Part shown: piece by piece, positions 15,765 through 24,005 of the stretch | Numbering within the stretch: position 1 is the stretch's first letter | Layout of the letters: every line of letters starts with the position of its first letter | Made by a program: the position numbers and the translations under genes | The notes under the pieces: model-generated | Database searches by the model: none | Seen by the model: the letters and a program-made list of their open reading frames with translations, nothing else | What the model was told of the DNA's origin: nothing | NCBI RefSeq assembly: GCF_000497245.1 | Contig: NZ_AWTC01000008.1 | Location: forward strand, 147,269-211,268 | Length of the DNA stretch: 64,000 nucleotides | Source of the DNA: Sporolactobacillus laevolacticus DSM 442 | Lineage (GTDB): Bacteria > Bacillota > Bacilli > Bacillales > Sporolactobacillaceae | Direction: 5' to 3'

Positions 15765-16145
15765 TTAGCATTTTATTTTGTTACACTTTTTGTTTAACTT
15801 ACCTTCAAAAGCAGCAATTTTGTCATTCAGGTGGTCAATATTTTCATCAAGCTTCTTTTTCAGATCAAGCATGAAAATTCTATGGTCGTAGAGCATCTCC
15901 AGTCTTTCTTCCACGGTCTCATCGCCTAGATATCTCAATTTAGCGTACCTTTTAATCTGTTTGATCGGCATTGCCGTTTCTTTAAGTTTCAAAATAAAAG
16001 CCACCCATGTCTTGTCCGAATCTGTATACGTACGTCTGTTATTTCCATCCCTATTCGGACAAATGAGTTCTTCTTTATCATAGTAGCGTAGCGTATCTAT
16101 GCTTAATCCGGTTACTTTTGAAAAAGCGCCGATTGAATAGATCAA
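15765..16145 (-). CDS. MerR-family transcriptional regulator
   Basis: The 126-residue protein starts with the MerR winged helix (YSIGAFSKVTGLSIDTLRYYDKEELI, written here in part) and ends in a long dimerisation coiled coil (residues ~75-115) followed by a short Cys-containing tail. TTG 16145 is the start, after AAAAGGGGAG. It resembles the AdhR/YraB-like branch that senses electrophiles such as aldehydes, with CxxxxxC at the C-terminus (KKCNKIKC). It is divergent from the SDR/aldo-keto reductase operon, whose promoter has the 19-bp spacer that MerR proteins untwist. It is the probable activator of that operon. Confidence 0.88.
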   Translation of the reverse strand: MIYSIGAFSKVTGLSIDTLRYYDKEELICPNRDGNNRRTYTDSDKTWVAFILKLKETAMPIKQIKRYAKLRYLGDETVEERLEMLYDHRIFMLDLKKKLDENIDHLNDKIAAFEGKLNKKCNKIKC

Positions 16146-16164
16146 GAAAATCTCCCCTTTTCAT

Positions 16165-16195
16165 TTGACATGGAGTACACTCCAGCAACTATACT
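16165..16195 (+). promoter_or_regulatory. MerR-type promoter of the SDR/AKR operon
   Basis: TTGACA (16165-16170) and TATACT (16190-16195) are 19 bp apart. The spacer holds the dyad TGGAGT-AC-ACTCCA (16171-16184). This is the classical architecture of a promoter activated by a MerR protein. Confidence 0.85.
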
Positions 16196-16224
16196 TCATT
16201 ATATCAAAGCAGGGAGATGATCGT

Positions 16225-17070
16225 GTGAAGAAGGTTTGGATGATTACCGGTACTTCCACCGGTTTTGGACGGGCACTGGCACAAGAACTGATTAATCAAG
16301 GCTATCCTGTTGCTATAACTGCGAGACACGTAGAACAGATTGCCGCTTTGGTGGAAGGGCATGATCAAGCAATTGCTCTGACCCTGGATGTCACCAAAAA
16401 GGAGCAAGTCAGAGACGCAACGGAGCAGGTCCTAAAAAAATTCGGACGTATTGATGTACTGGTGAACAATGCCGGTTACGGTTATTTCGGCGCGGTTGAG
16501 GAAAGCGATGAAGACGCGGTCCGCAAACTGTTCGAAACCAACTTCTGGGGTTTGAGCGACTTAACCCGGAGTGTGCTGCCAACGATGCGCAATCAGCGCA
16601 GCGGTCACATTGTCAACGTCTCATCGATTGGCGGCTTAACCGCATTCCCGACGTTCGGCTATTATCATGCGACAAAATTTGCCGTCGAAGGTTTGTCGCA
16701 GGCATTAGCAAAAGAAGTTGAGCCGCTAGGTATCCATGTGACACTAGTGGAACCAGGCGCCTTCAGAACAGACTGGGCCGGGCGTTCCGCTGAAGATCGC
16801 AAAACCATTATTGACGATTACGCCGAAACAGCCGAACTACGCTTAAAACAAACACGTGGCAGATCTGGCGCCCAACCTGGAAGCCCAGAACTCGCTGCCA
16901 AAGCGATCATCAAAGCCGTTGAGTCCGAGCATAGTCCAATCCATCTCTTGTTAGGGAAAGACGCCGTAAAAAATGCTCGAGTCCAACTGGAAAATGTCCA
17001 AAAAGATTTGGAAGCCTGGGAAGATGTCTCAACCCATGTGGATTATGGAGACGAAGGGTACTGGAATTAA
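16225..17070 (+). CDS. Short-chain dehydrogenase/reductase
   Basis: This 281-residue classical SDR has the nucleotide-binding TGTSTGFG near the N-terminus, NNAG after beta-4, the catalytic Ser in NVSSIGG and the YxxxK motif as YHATK. The start is GTG 16225 after AGGGAG; a TTG at 16165 would fall in the -35 box of the promoter and is rejected. It uses NAD(P)H to reduce a carbonyl or oxidise an alcohol; the substrate is unknown. It is followed 40 bp later by an aldo-keto reductase under the same MerR-type promoter, suggesting a carbonyl-detoxification operon (inference). Confidence 0.87.
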   Translation: MKKVWMITGTSTGFGRALAQELINQGYPVAITARHVEQIAALVEGHDQAIALTLDVTKKEQVRDATEQVLKKFGRIDVLVNNAGYGYFGAVEESDEDAVRKLFETNFWGLSDLTRSVLPTMRNQRSGHIVNVSSIGGLTAFPTFGYYHATKFAVEGLSQALAKEVEPLGIHVTLVEPGAFRTDWAGRSAEDRKTIIDDYAETAELRLKQTRGRSGAQPGSPELAAKAIIKAVESEHSPIHLLLGKDAVKNARVQLENVQKDLEAWEDVSTHVDYGDEGYWN

Positions 17071-17110
17071 CGAATGATGAACTTACAAAATGTGAGAAGG
17101 AGTAATAAAC

Positions 17111-17977
17111 ATGCCAAAATCAACGACTACAGCAACTTCATCAGGAACATTTTCAATTGGCGGTGATTTATCGGTTAATCGTTTAGGCTATGGCGCGATG
17201 CAGCTTACTGGTCCTGGTATCTGGGGAGAGCCCAAGGACCCGGAGGAAGCCATCCGGGTCCTTCAGACGGCCGCAGAACTTGACGTCACTTTTATTGATA
17301 CCGCAGATGCTTATGGCCCGTTTGTCGCCAATGAGCTTGTCAAAAAGGCACTTCATCCCTATTCGGATCGTCTGGTCATCGCCACAAAAGTCGGACTCAC
17401 CAGGCAGGGCCCCGATATTTGGACACCGGTCGGACGCCCAGCGTATCTGCGCCAGCAGGTTGAATTAAATCTGCGCACGTTAGGATTGGATCGCATTGAT
17501 CTCCTGCAATTACATCGAATTGATCCCAAAGTGCCGCTTGCCGATCAGATTGGCGAGCTTGCTTTAATGAAACAGGAGGGCAAGATCCGTCATATCGGAC
17601 TCAGCCAGGTTTCTGTCAAAGAACTTCAGGCGGTAAATAAAATTACGCCAATTGTATCTGTTCAGAACTTGTATAATCTGGCGAAACGTGATTCAGAAGA
17701 TGTACTGAATTATTGCGAGGAACATCAGATTGGATTTATTCCATGGTTCCCGCTCGCGACAGGGGCACTCGCAAAAGATGGAGGCCCGCTTGATCAGATC
17801 GCAAAAAAATATGAAGCAAAACCTGCACAGATTGCGCTTGCCTGGCTGCTCAAACGTTCGCCGGTCATGCTGCCGATCCCGGGAACGTCATCAGTTGCCC
17901 ATGTAAAAGAAAACATCGCTGCAGCCGGCATTAAGCTCAGCAATGAGGATTTTAAGTCTCTGGAAAAAGCTTTGTAA
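17111..17977 (+). CDS. Aldo-keto reductase
   Basis: This 288-residue AKR TIM barrel shows the catalytic tetrad: Asp and Tyr in FIDTADAYG, Lys in VIATKVG and His in LLQLHRID. The C-terminal cofactor segment includes LLKRSPVMLPIPGTSS. It resembles the YdbC-like / AKR group that acts on small aldehydes and ketones with NADPH. ATG 17111 follows AGAAGGAG. It is the second gene of the MerR-controlled operon and ends at the bidirectional terminator 18005-18048. The co-location of two carbonyl reductases with a MerR sensor supports a role in aldehyde stress. Confidence 0.88.
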   Translation: MPKSTTTATSSGTFSIGGDLSVNRLGYGAMQLTGPGIWGEPKDPEEAIRVLQTAAELDVTFIDTADAYGPFVANELVKKALHPYSDRLVIATKVGLTRQGPDIWTPVGRPAYLRQQVELNLRTLGLDRIDLLQLHRIDPKVPLADQIGELALMKQEGKIRHIGLSQVSVKELQAVNKITPIVSVQNLYNLAKRDSEDVLNYCEEHQIGFIPWFPLATGALAKDGGPLDQIAKKYEAKPAQIALAWLLKRSPVMLPIPGTSSVAHVKENIAAAGIKLSNEDFKSLEKAL

Positions 17978-18004
17978 TACGCAGTAATTATAAAAATGAA
18001 CAAT

Positions 18005-18050
18005 AAAACAAAAGTGACTCGAAATAAACCTCGAGTCACTTTTGTTTTAT
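18005..18050. terminator. Bidirectional terminator
   Basis: An 18-bp perfect stem, AAAACAAAAGTGACTCGA with its complement at 18031-18048, has A- and T-rich ends and lies between the convergent aldo-keto reductase and msrAB genes. Confidence 0.9.
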
Positions 18051-18116
18051 CAGCCAATACTGAGTCACACTGAGAGCAGGTAGCTTTTCATCTCGAATGC
18101 GTGCTTCTTTTCAAGA

Positions 18117-19070
18117 CTACTTAAAGAGATGCTTGTATTCACCATAACCCTCAGATTCCAGGTCCTCTTCAGGAATAAACCGCAGCGCAGCAGAGTTGAT
18201 GCAGTAGCGCTGGCCGGTTGGTACCGAAGGCTCCGGGAACACATGCCCCAAGTGTGAATCTCCGAGCTTACTACGTACCTCATCACGAAACATGCCGAAG
18301 GTGTTGTCCGCGACAGTCACAATGCGATGCGTACTGATCGGACGCGTAAAACTCGGCCATCCGCATCCTGCATCATATTGATCGGTTGTTGAGAACAAAG
18401 GCTCACCCGAGACAATATCTACGTAGATTCCCGGCTTTTTATTGTCCCAATACTCATTTTGGAATGGTGTTTCCGTACCTTTTTTCTGCGTCACTTTGTA
18501 TTGGATTGGTGTCAATGTTTCTTGTAACTGCTTCCTATTCTTCTTGACGCCCCAATGTTTTGCGATAAAATCATCGCGTCCGGAGTTCTGGCGATAGTTG
18601 CCATAGCTCAGCGGATCCTTTCGGTAATAATTTTGATGAACTTCTTCCGCCGGATAAAAAGGGGCGGCAGGCACAATCGGTGTCACAATCGGCTTTCGAA
18701 AACGTCCGCTTTTCTCAAGAGCTTCTTTTGATGCTTCGGCAAGCCTTTTTTGTTCTTCGTTATGATAAAAGATACTCGTTCGATACTGGTCGCCTCGGTC
18801 ATGAAACTGACCCTTGCGATCCGTCGGGTCAATCTGTTGCCAATAGAGCTCTAACAGTTTCTGATAAGGAAAAATGTCAGGATCAAACGTGATCTGGACC
18901 GCTTCCGCATGACCCGTTTTCCCGTAACAAACTTCTCTGTACGTTGGATTTTCCGTGTGGCCACCGGTGTACCCCGACAGCACCTCAATGATGCCCGGTT
19001 CTTGATCAAACGGATGAACCATGCACCAGAAACAGCCGCCGGCAAAGGTCGCTTTTTCTGTTCTGCTCAT
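18117..19070 (-). CDS. msrAB: Fused peptide-methionine sulfoxide reductase MsrA/MsrB
   Basis: This 317-residue fusion has MsrA (residues ~5-155) with the catalytic GGCFWC (Cys13, Cys16). MsrB (~175-310) has AGCGWPSF, a GHVF segment and catalytic Cys290 in RYCINSAAL. Together the domains reduce both the S and R isomers of methionine sulfoxide using thioredoxin. No signal peptide is seen, so it acts in the cytoplasm. ATG 19070 follows AGGAGG. It is monocistronic. The fusion order A-then-B is common in Firmicutes. Confidence 0.95.
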   Translation of the reverse strand: MSRTEKATFAGGCFWCMVHPFDQEPGIIEVLSGYTGGHTENPTYREVCYGKTGHAEAVQITFDPDIFPYQKLLELYWQQIDPTDRKGQFHDRGDQYRTSIFYHNEEQKRLAEASKEALEKSGRFRKPIVTPIVPAAPFYPAEEVHQNYYRKDPLSYGNYRQNSGRDDFIAKHWGVKKNRKQLQETLTPIQYKVTQKKGTETPFQNEYWDNKKPGIYVDIVSGEPLFSTTDQYDAGCGWPSFTRPISTHRIVTVADNTFGMFRDEVRSKLGDSHLGHVFPEPSVPTGQRYCINSAALRFIPEEDLESEGYGEYKHLFK

Positions 19071-19182
19071 TTACATTCCTCCTGTACTTTAAGATAGCCT
19101 TTAATATCTTTATCTATTTAATACACATCATTTATTGCTCTTGAAATCGTTTACTTTTATCATACCATTTTCACCGGAAGTA

Positions 19183-19236
19183 CGGAAAAACCCCGCTCAC
19201 CTTCATGCATTCTCAGTAAGGTTGAGCGAGGTTTTC
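19183..19236 (-). terminator. Terminator of the scrA-scrK-dexB operon
   Basis: On the minus strand GAAAACCTCGCTCAA pairs with the TGAGCGGGGTTTT arm around a long loop and continues into a T-run. Confidence 0.8.
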
Positions 19237-19262
19237 GTCTGTCATTGTTTCATTATCTTTTT

Positions 19263-20888
19263 TCAACGTTTGTTGAACTCATAGACGACTGCTTCATATG
19301 GGCGTAACAATAAATGATCTAAAGCTCTTGGCGAATCCGGATAATTACTGATCAAGATACCGATGTCTTCTTCCTTTGTTCCTTCCGAATAATGGAGGTC
19401 TGCCGGCGTTTCATAAAAATTACAAACAATGAACAGTTCCTGATCGTCCATTATACGTTTATACGCGTAGACTTGAGTGTTATCATGATCTACCAATTCG
19501 TATCTGCCTTTGATCAGAATATCTTTTTCCTTCCTAAGTGCAATCAGCTTTTGATAATGAAAAAAAACTGAGTCAGGGTCGACAAGGCTTTGCTCAACAT
19601 TAACTTTGCGATAATTTGTATTGACTTTCATCCAGGGCTGGATTGTTGAAAAGCCGGCGTTCTCACTTGAATTCCATTGCATCGGGGTTCTTGCATTATC
19701 CCTTGCCTTCATATGAATCGATTGCATGATCTCTTCTTTAGAAAACCCAGTTGCATGCCGATCCTTATACATATTCTGCGTTTCGATGTCCGGATAATCA
19801 TCAATCGATTCAAAGTTTGCATTGGTCATCCCAAGTTCCTCACCCTGGTAAATAAAAGGAGTCCCCTTCATGCCATGCAGCAAGGTTGCAAGCATCTTGG
19901 CCGATAATTCACGATATTCGCGATCATTGCCCCATCGCGACACAATGCGCGGCAGATCATGATTATTCCAGAATAAGCTGTTCCAACCATCTTCAGAAAA
20001 AGAGTCCTGCCATTTGCTTAATACATCTTTCAAATCGATCAAGTCTAATTTTTTTAAATCCCATCTGTGCTTGCCCGGCTGTTTGTCCAAGTTCATATGC
20101 TCAAATTGAAACACCATATTTAACTCTTTACGCCCTGCATCCGTATAGAGGTGGCCGATCTCCGGCGTCGCTCCCCACGTTTCACCTACAGTGATCAAGT
20201 TCGCCGGACCAAATGTATACTCATTCATTTCTTTGAGATAGTCATGAAGCTTGGGTCCATTTTCTTTTATCTTCTTGTCCGGTTCTTTCCCAATCAGATC
20301 GATGACATCCATTCTGAAACCGCCGATACCCTTTTCAATCCAAAAGTTCATCATCTTGTAAATAGCCCGGCGCATGTCCGGATTTTCCCAATTCAGATCC
20401 GGCTGTTGTTCACTGTAGAAATGCAAGTAATACTGCTTTGTCTTTTCATCATATGACCAGGCAGATCCGCCGAAATTCGATGATAAATCGTTGGGTTGAT
20501 CACTCCAAATATAGTAATTCCGATACGGATTGTCCTTCGATTTTCTGGATTCGATGAACCATGGATGCTGATCGGAAGTATGATTGACTACCAAATCAAC
20601 CATGATTTTAATGCCCCTTGCCTTACTTTCTTTTATAAGGGTATCCATATCGTCCATAGAACCGTATAACTTAGAAATTTGGTAATAGTCACTGATATCA
20701 TAACCATTGTCTACCTGCGGAGACTCATAAACCGGACACAGCCAGATTACATCTACGCCGAGCAATTTTATATAATCTAATTTCTGAATGATCCCTTTAA
20801 GATCGCCGATGCCATCATGATTGCTGTCTAAAAAACTTTTGGGATAGATTTGATAGACAACACTTTGCTTCCACCAATCGTTTTTCAT
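19263..20888 (-). CDS. dexB: Glucan 1,6-alpha-glucosidase (DexB-like), GH13_31
   Basis: This 541-residue cytoplasmic glycosidase matches streptococcal DexB closely, for example NYYIWSDQPNDL, FGGSAW, GETWGATPEIG and NSLFWNNHDLPR. Catalytic residues are Asp194 (GFRMDVI), Glu236 (VGETWG) and Asp311 (NNHDLPR). Val follows the nucleophile, the determinant of alpha-1,6 specificity, so it should cut isomaltose-type oligosaccharides or dextran fragments. ATG 20888 follows a GGAG site. It is third in the scrA-scrK-dexB operon. Having a 1,6-glucosidase with sucrose uptake makes sense if sucrose is also converted outside the cell to alpha-1,6 glucans or isomers (inference). Confidence 0.9.
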   Translation of the reverse strand: MKNDWWKQSVVYQIYPKSFLDSNHDGIGDLKGIIQKLDYIKLLGVDVIWLCPVYESPQVDNGYDISDYYQISKLYGSMDDMDTLIKESKARGIKIMVDLVVNHTSDQHPWFIESRKSKDNPYRNYYIWSDQPNDLSSNFGGSAWSYDEKTKQYYLHFYSEQQPDLNWENPDMRRAIYKMMNFWIEKGIGGFRMDVIDLIGKEPDKKIKENGPKLHDYLKEMNEYTFGPANLITVGETWGATPEIGHLYTDAGRKELNMVFQFEHMNLDKQPGKHRWDLKKLDLIDLKDVLSKWQDSFSEDGWNSLFWNNHDLPRIVSRWGNDREYRELSAKMLATLLHGMKGTPFIYQGEELGMTNANFESIDDYPDIETQNMYKDRHATGFSKEEIMQSIHMKARDNARTPMQWNSSENAGFSTIQPWMKVNTNYRKVNVEQSLVDPDSVFFHYQKLIALRKEKDILIKGRYELVDHDNTQVYAYKRIMDDQELFIVCNFYETPADLHYSEGTKEEDIGILISNYPDSPRALDHLLLRPYEAVVYEFNKR

Positions 20889-20910
20889 GATTAAGCTCCT
20901 TTATATCCAT

Positions 20911-21774
20911 TCAGCCCTTCAGTTTATTCTTAGCAAGTAATAATCCACCAATGATGCCGGCCTGATCATTAAGACCGACAGGCTGAATATACGTTTCCAA
21001 ATCAGGGACTTCAACATAGTCGTTGAGCATAGCATGAAATTCGTTTCTGATTAATTTGAATATCTGCTTCTGTTTCATGAGACCGCCACCAAGAATAATA
21101 CGCTCAGGACGCAAAATCAGGGTATAACTAATCAGTGCCTGGGCCAGATAATAGGCTTCTAATTCCCATACGAAAGATTGGTCGGCAAGTTCAACGCCTT
21201 TTTTGCCCCAGCGCTTCTCGACAGCCGGACCCGAAGCCATTCCTTCTAGACAATTTTTATGGAAGGGACAGATCCCTTCAAAGGTATCATCAGGATGGCG
21301 TTTAATGAATACATGTCCCATTTCAGGATGACTGAATGCATTTAAAATCTGTCCTTTATTTATAAATCCTCCACCTATGCCGGTACCGATTGTGAGGTAG
21401 AGGCAGCTTTCGGTCCCGTTCGCATTTCCCAATAGATATTCACCGTAACCCGCCGCATTGACATCCGTTGTCCATGCAACCGGCACATTGAGTTTTTGCT
21501 TTAAATATCCGACAAAATTATAATCTCGCCAAAATGATTTGGGAGTTGATGTAATATATCCGAAAGTCTGTGATTTTTCGTCGACATCGATTGGTCCAAA
21601 AGATCCGACACCAAGTGCATCTAAATGATATCGAGAAAAAAAGTTAGAAATCTGTTCCATAGTTTCATCGGGTTTTGTGGTCGGAACGGTCACTGTATCG
21701 ATAATGTTCATGTGTTCATCACCAACTGCGGCAATGAACTTTGTTCCACCAGCTTCAATTGAACCTAATAACAT
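20911..21774 (-). CDS. scrK: Fructokinase, ROK family
   Basis: This 287-residue ROK kinase has the N-terminal phosphate loop (GSIEAGGTKF), catalytic Asp in TTDVNAAGYGEY, GTGIGGG, and the Zn site HPEMGHVFIKRHPDD...CPFHKNCLEG. It is the ScrK type, phosphorylating the fructose released from sucrose-6-phosphate to fructose-6-phosphate. ATG 21774 lies 8 bases after AGGAG; the GTG at 21783 overlaps that site and is rejected. It stands between scrA and dexB with gaps of 54 and 22 bp, in one operon. Confidence 0.93.
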   Translation of the reverse strand: MLLGSIEAGGTKFIAAVGDEHMNIIDTVTVPTTKPDETMEQISNFFSRYHLDALGVGSFGPIDVDEKSQTFGYITSTPKSFWRDYNFVGYLKQKLNVPVAWTTDVNAAGYGEYLLGNANGTESCLYLTIGTGIGGGFINKGQILNAFSHPEMGHVFIKRHPDDTFEGICPFHKNCLEGMASGPAVEKRWGKKGVELADQSFVWELEAYYLAQALISYTLILRPERIILGGGLMKQKQIFKLIRNEFHAMLNDYVEVPDLETYIQPVGLNDQAGIIGGLLLAKNKLKG

Positions 21775-21828
21775 GCGATCCACTCCTAAAAAATTGTCAA
21801 CTAATAATAATAATGAATACTCTATTTT

Positions 21829-23781
21829 TTACTTTGCAGTTAAAGCAATTAACGGGCTCTCCGACGCAACATGTTCATGCGTAATGCGTTCAACCGAAGC
21901 GTACTCTGCAGTGTTCGTAATTACCGTGATGACAGCCGGATCGTAACCAAGGGCTTTAATCTTATCTAGGTCAAAATGGCATAATTTATCGCCTTTGCGT
22001 ACCTGTTGATCTTTCTTAACGAAGCTTTCAAAGTGCTCACCGTTTAAGTTGACCGTATCAATACCGATGTGAATCAGAACTTCAGCACCGCCGTCTGTTT
22101 TAATGCCATAGGCATGATGTGTCGGATAAGCCACGGTCACCAGACCATCACACGGCGCATAAACATCCCCGTTTTCCGGAATGATGGCGGCTCCTCTTCC
22201 CATGAATTCAGAAGAAAATACCTTATCATTCACTTCTTTAAGACTGATTGGGTCACCGGATACCGATGCATAAACGATTTCATCCAGAAGCTGAGTACCT
22301 TCTGCCACTGATTCAATATCTTCTTCGGTCGATACCTGCAGATCGCTGTCCGCTGCTGCAACCTCTGCTGCCATAGCACGTTTCCCATAAATATATGTGA
22401 TTGTAAACGCAAGGACAAAGCTGATCAATCCACTCAGGAGAAATGTACTAATTGATTGTGAACGGATACAAATAAAACCGATAACGCTTGCAGGGCCCAT
22501 AGAAACGGCTAGGACATGAAACAGGCCAACAAAGATTGATGCTATTCCGGAAGCGATCATGGCACAGACGAAAGGATATTTCAACTTTAAGTTAACGCCA
22601 AAGATGGCCGGCTCAGTAATACCTAACAACGCTGAGATACTTGATGAAGACGCCAGACTTTTTTGTTTCTTATTTTTCGTAATAAAGAACACCGCAAGAC
22701 AAGCGGCACCTTGAGCAATGTTGGCCATCGAAGCAATCGGAAAGACAAAGGATCCGCCAGTTATTGCTCGATTTGCGAGCAGCTGTGTTTCAATCGCAGG
22801 GAAACTCTGGTGCAATCCAGTAATGACGATCGCTGAGTAAAAGAATCCAAACACCATCGTCCCAATAGGACCAGTTGTGTTGTACAACCACATAATACCG
22901 TTTGTCAAACCGTCACTGACATTACGCATCACAGGTCCGACAAAAATAAACGTTAAAAAGCCGGTGATAATAATAGCAAGCATAGGTGTAAAAGTGAAAT
23001 CAAGGGCTTTCGAAATGCGTTTATGAAAGAATATCTCAAGTTTAGCCAGAATGAAGGATACAACGAGTACAGGCAAAACCGATCCTTGGTAACCGGCTTG
23101 CGCGACATGCAGACCGAAAATATTCCAATAAGCAAGCTTTCCGGAAGCCGCAGCGCTCACTACTTCATAACCACTAGTCAGGGCTGGGGAAACCATAATC
23201 ATCCCCATGGCTGCTCCCAAATAAGGATTGCCGCCAAAACGTTTTGTGGCTGAAAAGCCAATTAACACAGGTAAGAAAAAGAATGGAGCAGCAGACATGG
23301 TATTAATGAAGCCGGCAATATCCTTTAGTCCCGGATAAATTTCTACAATTGATTTAGCGGTAAAAAGATGTTCCGCGGTAAGCACATTATTAAGAGCCAT
23401 AAGCAGACCGCCTGCAACCAGAGCCGGAATAATCGGGACAAAAATATCCGATAAAACCTTGATAAATTGCATAAATATATTTCCCTTAGGACCGCTAGAC
23501 GAATGGTTGACATCTTCCTTAGTCATATCCGGCAAACCTGCTAACTTAATAAGTTCATCGTAAACTTTATCGACATCTCCAGGGCCGATAATAATTTGAA
23601 ACTGACCGTTTGTCTTAAATGTTCCCTTAACATCCGGGTGCTCATCTAATGCTGTTTGATTTATCTTTGACTCATCCTTGATTACGAGACGCAGCCTGGT
23701 GGCACAGTGTGCAGCTGCCTGAATATTTTCCTTGCCGCTGAGAGCAGTCAATACATCTTGAGCAACTTTTACATAATTCAT
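21829..23781 (-). CDS. scrA: Sucrose-specific PTS EIIBCA
   Basis: This 650-residue fused permease has EIIB with phospho-Cys26 in AAHCATRLRL, EIIC (~105-460) with GITEPAIFGVNLKL and HQSFPAIETQLL typical of sucrose/trehalose permeases, and a C-terminal EIIA with phospho-His in VLIHIGIDTVNLNG. I choose ATG 23781, after AAAGGGTG, over an upstream start at 23820 that would overlap the cre site. Sucrose specificity rests on the operon: fructokinase downstream, and sucrose-6-phosphate hydrolase plus ScrR-type regulator divergent. It imports sucrose as sucrose-6-phosphate. Confidence 0.93.
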   Translation of the reverse strand: MNYVKVAQDVLTALSGKENIQAAAHCATRLRLVIKDESKINQTALDEHPDVKGTFKTNGQFQIIIGPGDVDKVYDELIKLAGLPDMTKEDVNHSSSGPKGNIFMQFIKVLSDIFVPIIPALVAGGLLMALNNVLTAEHLFTAKSIVEIYPGLKDIAGFINTMSAAPFFFLPVLIGFSATKRFGGNPYLGAAMGMIMVSPALTSGYEVVSAAASGKLAYWNIFGLHVAQAGYQGSVLPVLVVSFILAKLEIFFHKRISKALDFTFTPMLAIIITGFLTFIFVGPVMRNVSDGLTNGIMWLYNTTGPIGTMVFGFFYSAIVITGLHQSFPAIETQLLANRAITGGSFVFPIASMANIAQGAACLAVFFITKNKKQKSLASSSSISALLGITEPAIFGVNLKLKYPFVCAMIASGIASIFVGLFHVLAVSMGPASVIGFICIRSQSISTFLLSGLISFVLAFTITYIYGKRAMAAEVAAADSDLQVSTEEDIESVAEGTQLLDEIVYASVSGDPISLKEVNDKVFSSEFMGRGAAIIPENGDVYAPCDGLVTVAYPTHHAYGIKTDGGAEVLIHIGIDTVNLNGEHFESFVKKDQQVRKGDKLCHFDLDKIKALGYDPAVITVITNTAEYASVERITHEHVASESPLIALTAK

Positions 23782-23815
23782 TTTGTACACCCTTTCAAAA
23801 ATCATTTCGTGTTTT

Positions 23816-23830
23816 TGCAAGCGCTTTATT
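23816..23830 (-). promoter_or_regulatory. cre site in the scrA leader
   Basis: TTGCAAGCGCTTTAT holds the palindromic cre core AAGCGCTT just downstream of the scrA promoter. Confidence 0.6.
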
Positions 23831-23833
23831 ATT

Positions 23834-23861
23834 AATATACGCTCATTTTCCCATATGTCAA
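23834..23861 (-). promoter_or_regulatory. scrA promoter
   Basis: On the minus strand TTGACA (23861-23856), a 16-bp spacer and TATATT (23839-23834). The sequence around the -35 (ACGATTGACATA) resembles the operator of the divergent promoter. Confidence 0.75.
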
Positions 23862-23924
23862 TCGTGCGTCATAAATTTAAATTTAATTACAATAAACAAT
23901 TTTTATTTATGGATTTTAAAAATG

Positions 23925-23961
23925 GTATACGTTTGACATAATTGAAGATATAGAGTACATT
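23925..23961 (+). promoter_or_regulatory. scrB promoter and ScrR operator
   Basis: TTGACA (23933-23938), a 17-bp spacer and TACATT (23956-23961). The overlapping GTATACGTTTGACATA resembles the 5281 operator in its right half (ACGTTTGACA). Confidence 0.65.
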
Positions 23962-23969
23962 AACATTTA

Positions 23970-23984
23970 AGATAGCGCTTTCTT
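23970..23984 (+). promoter_or_regulatory. cre site in the scrB leader
   Basis: AGATAGCGCTTTCTT fits the cre core (AnCGCTTTC) just downstream of the -10 box. Confidence 0.6.
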
Positions 23985-24005
23985 AATGAGTGGAGGTTCT
24001 TAACA

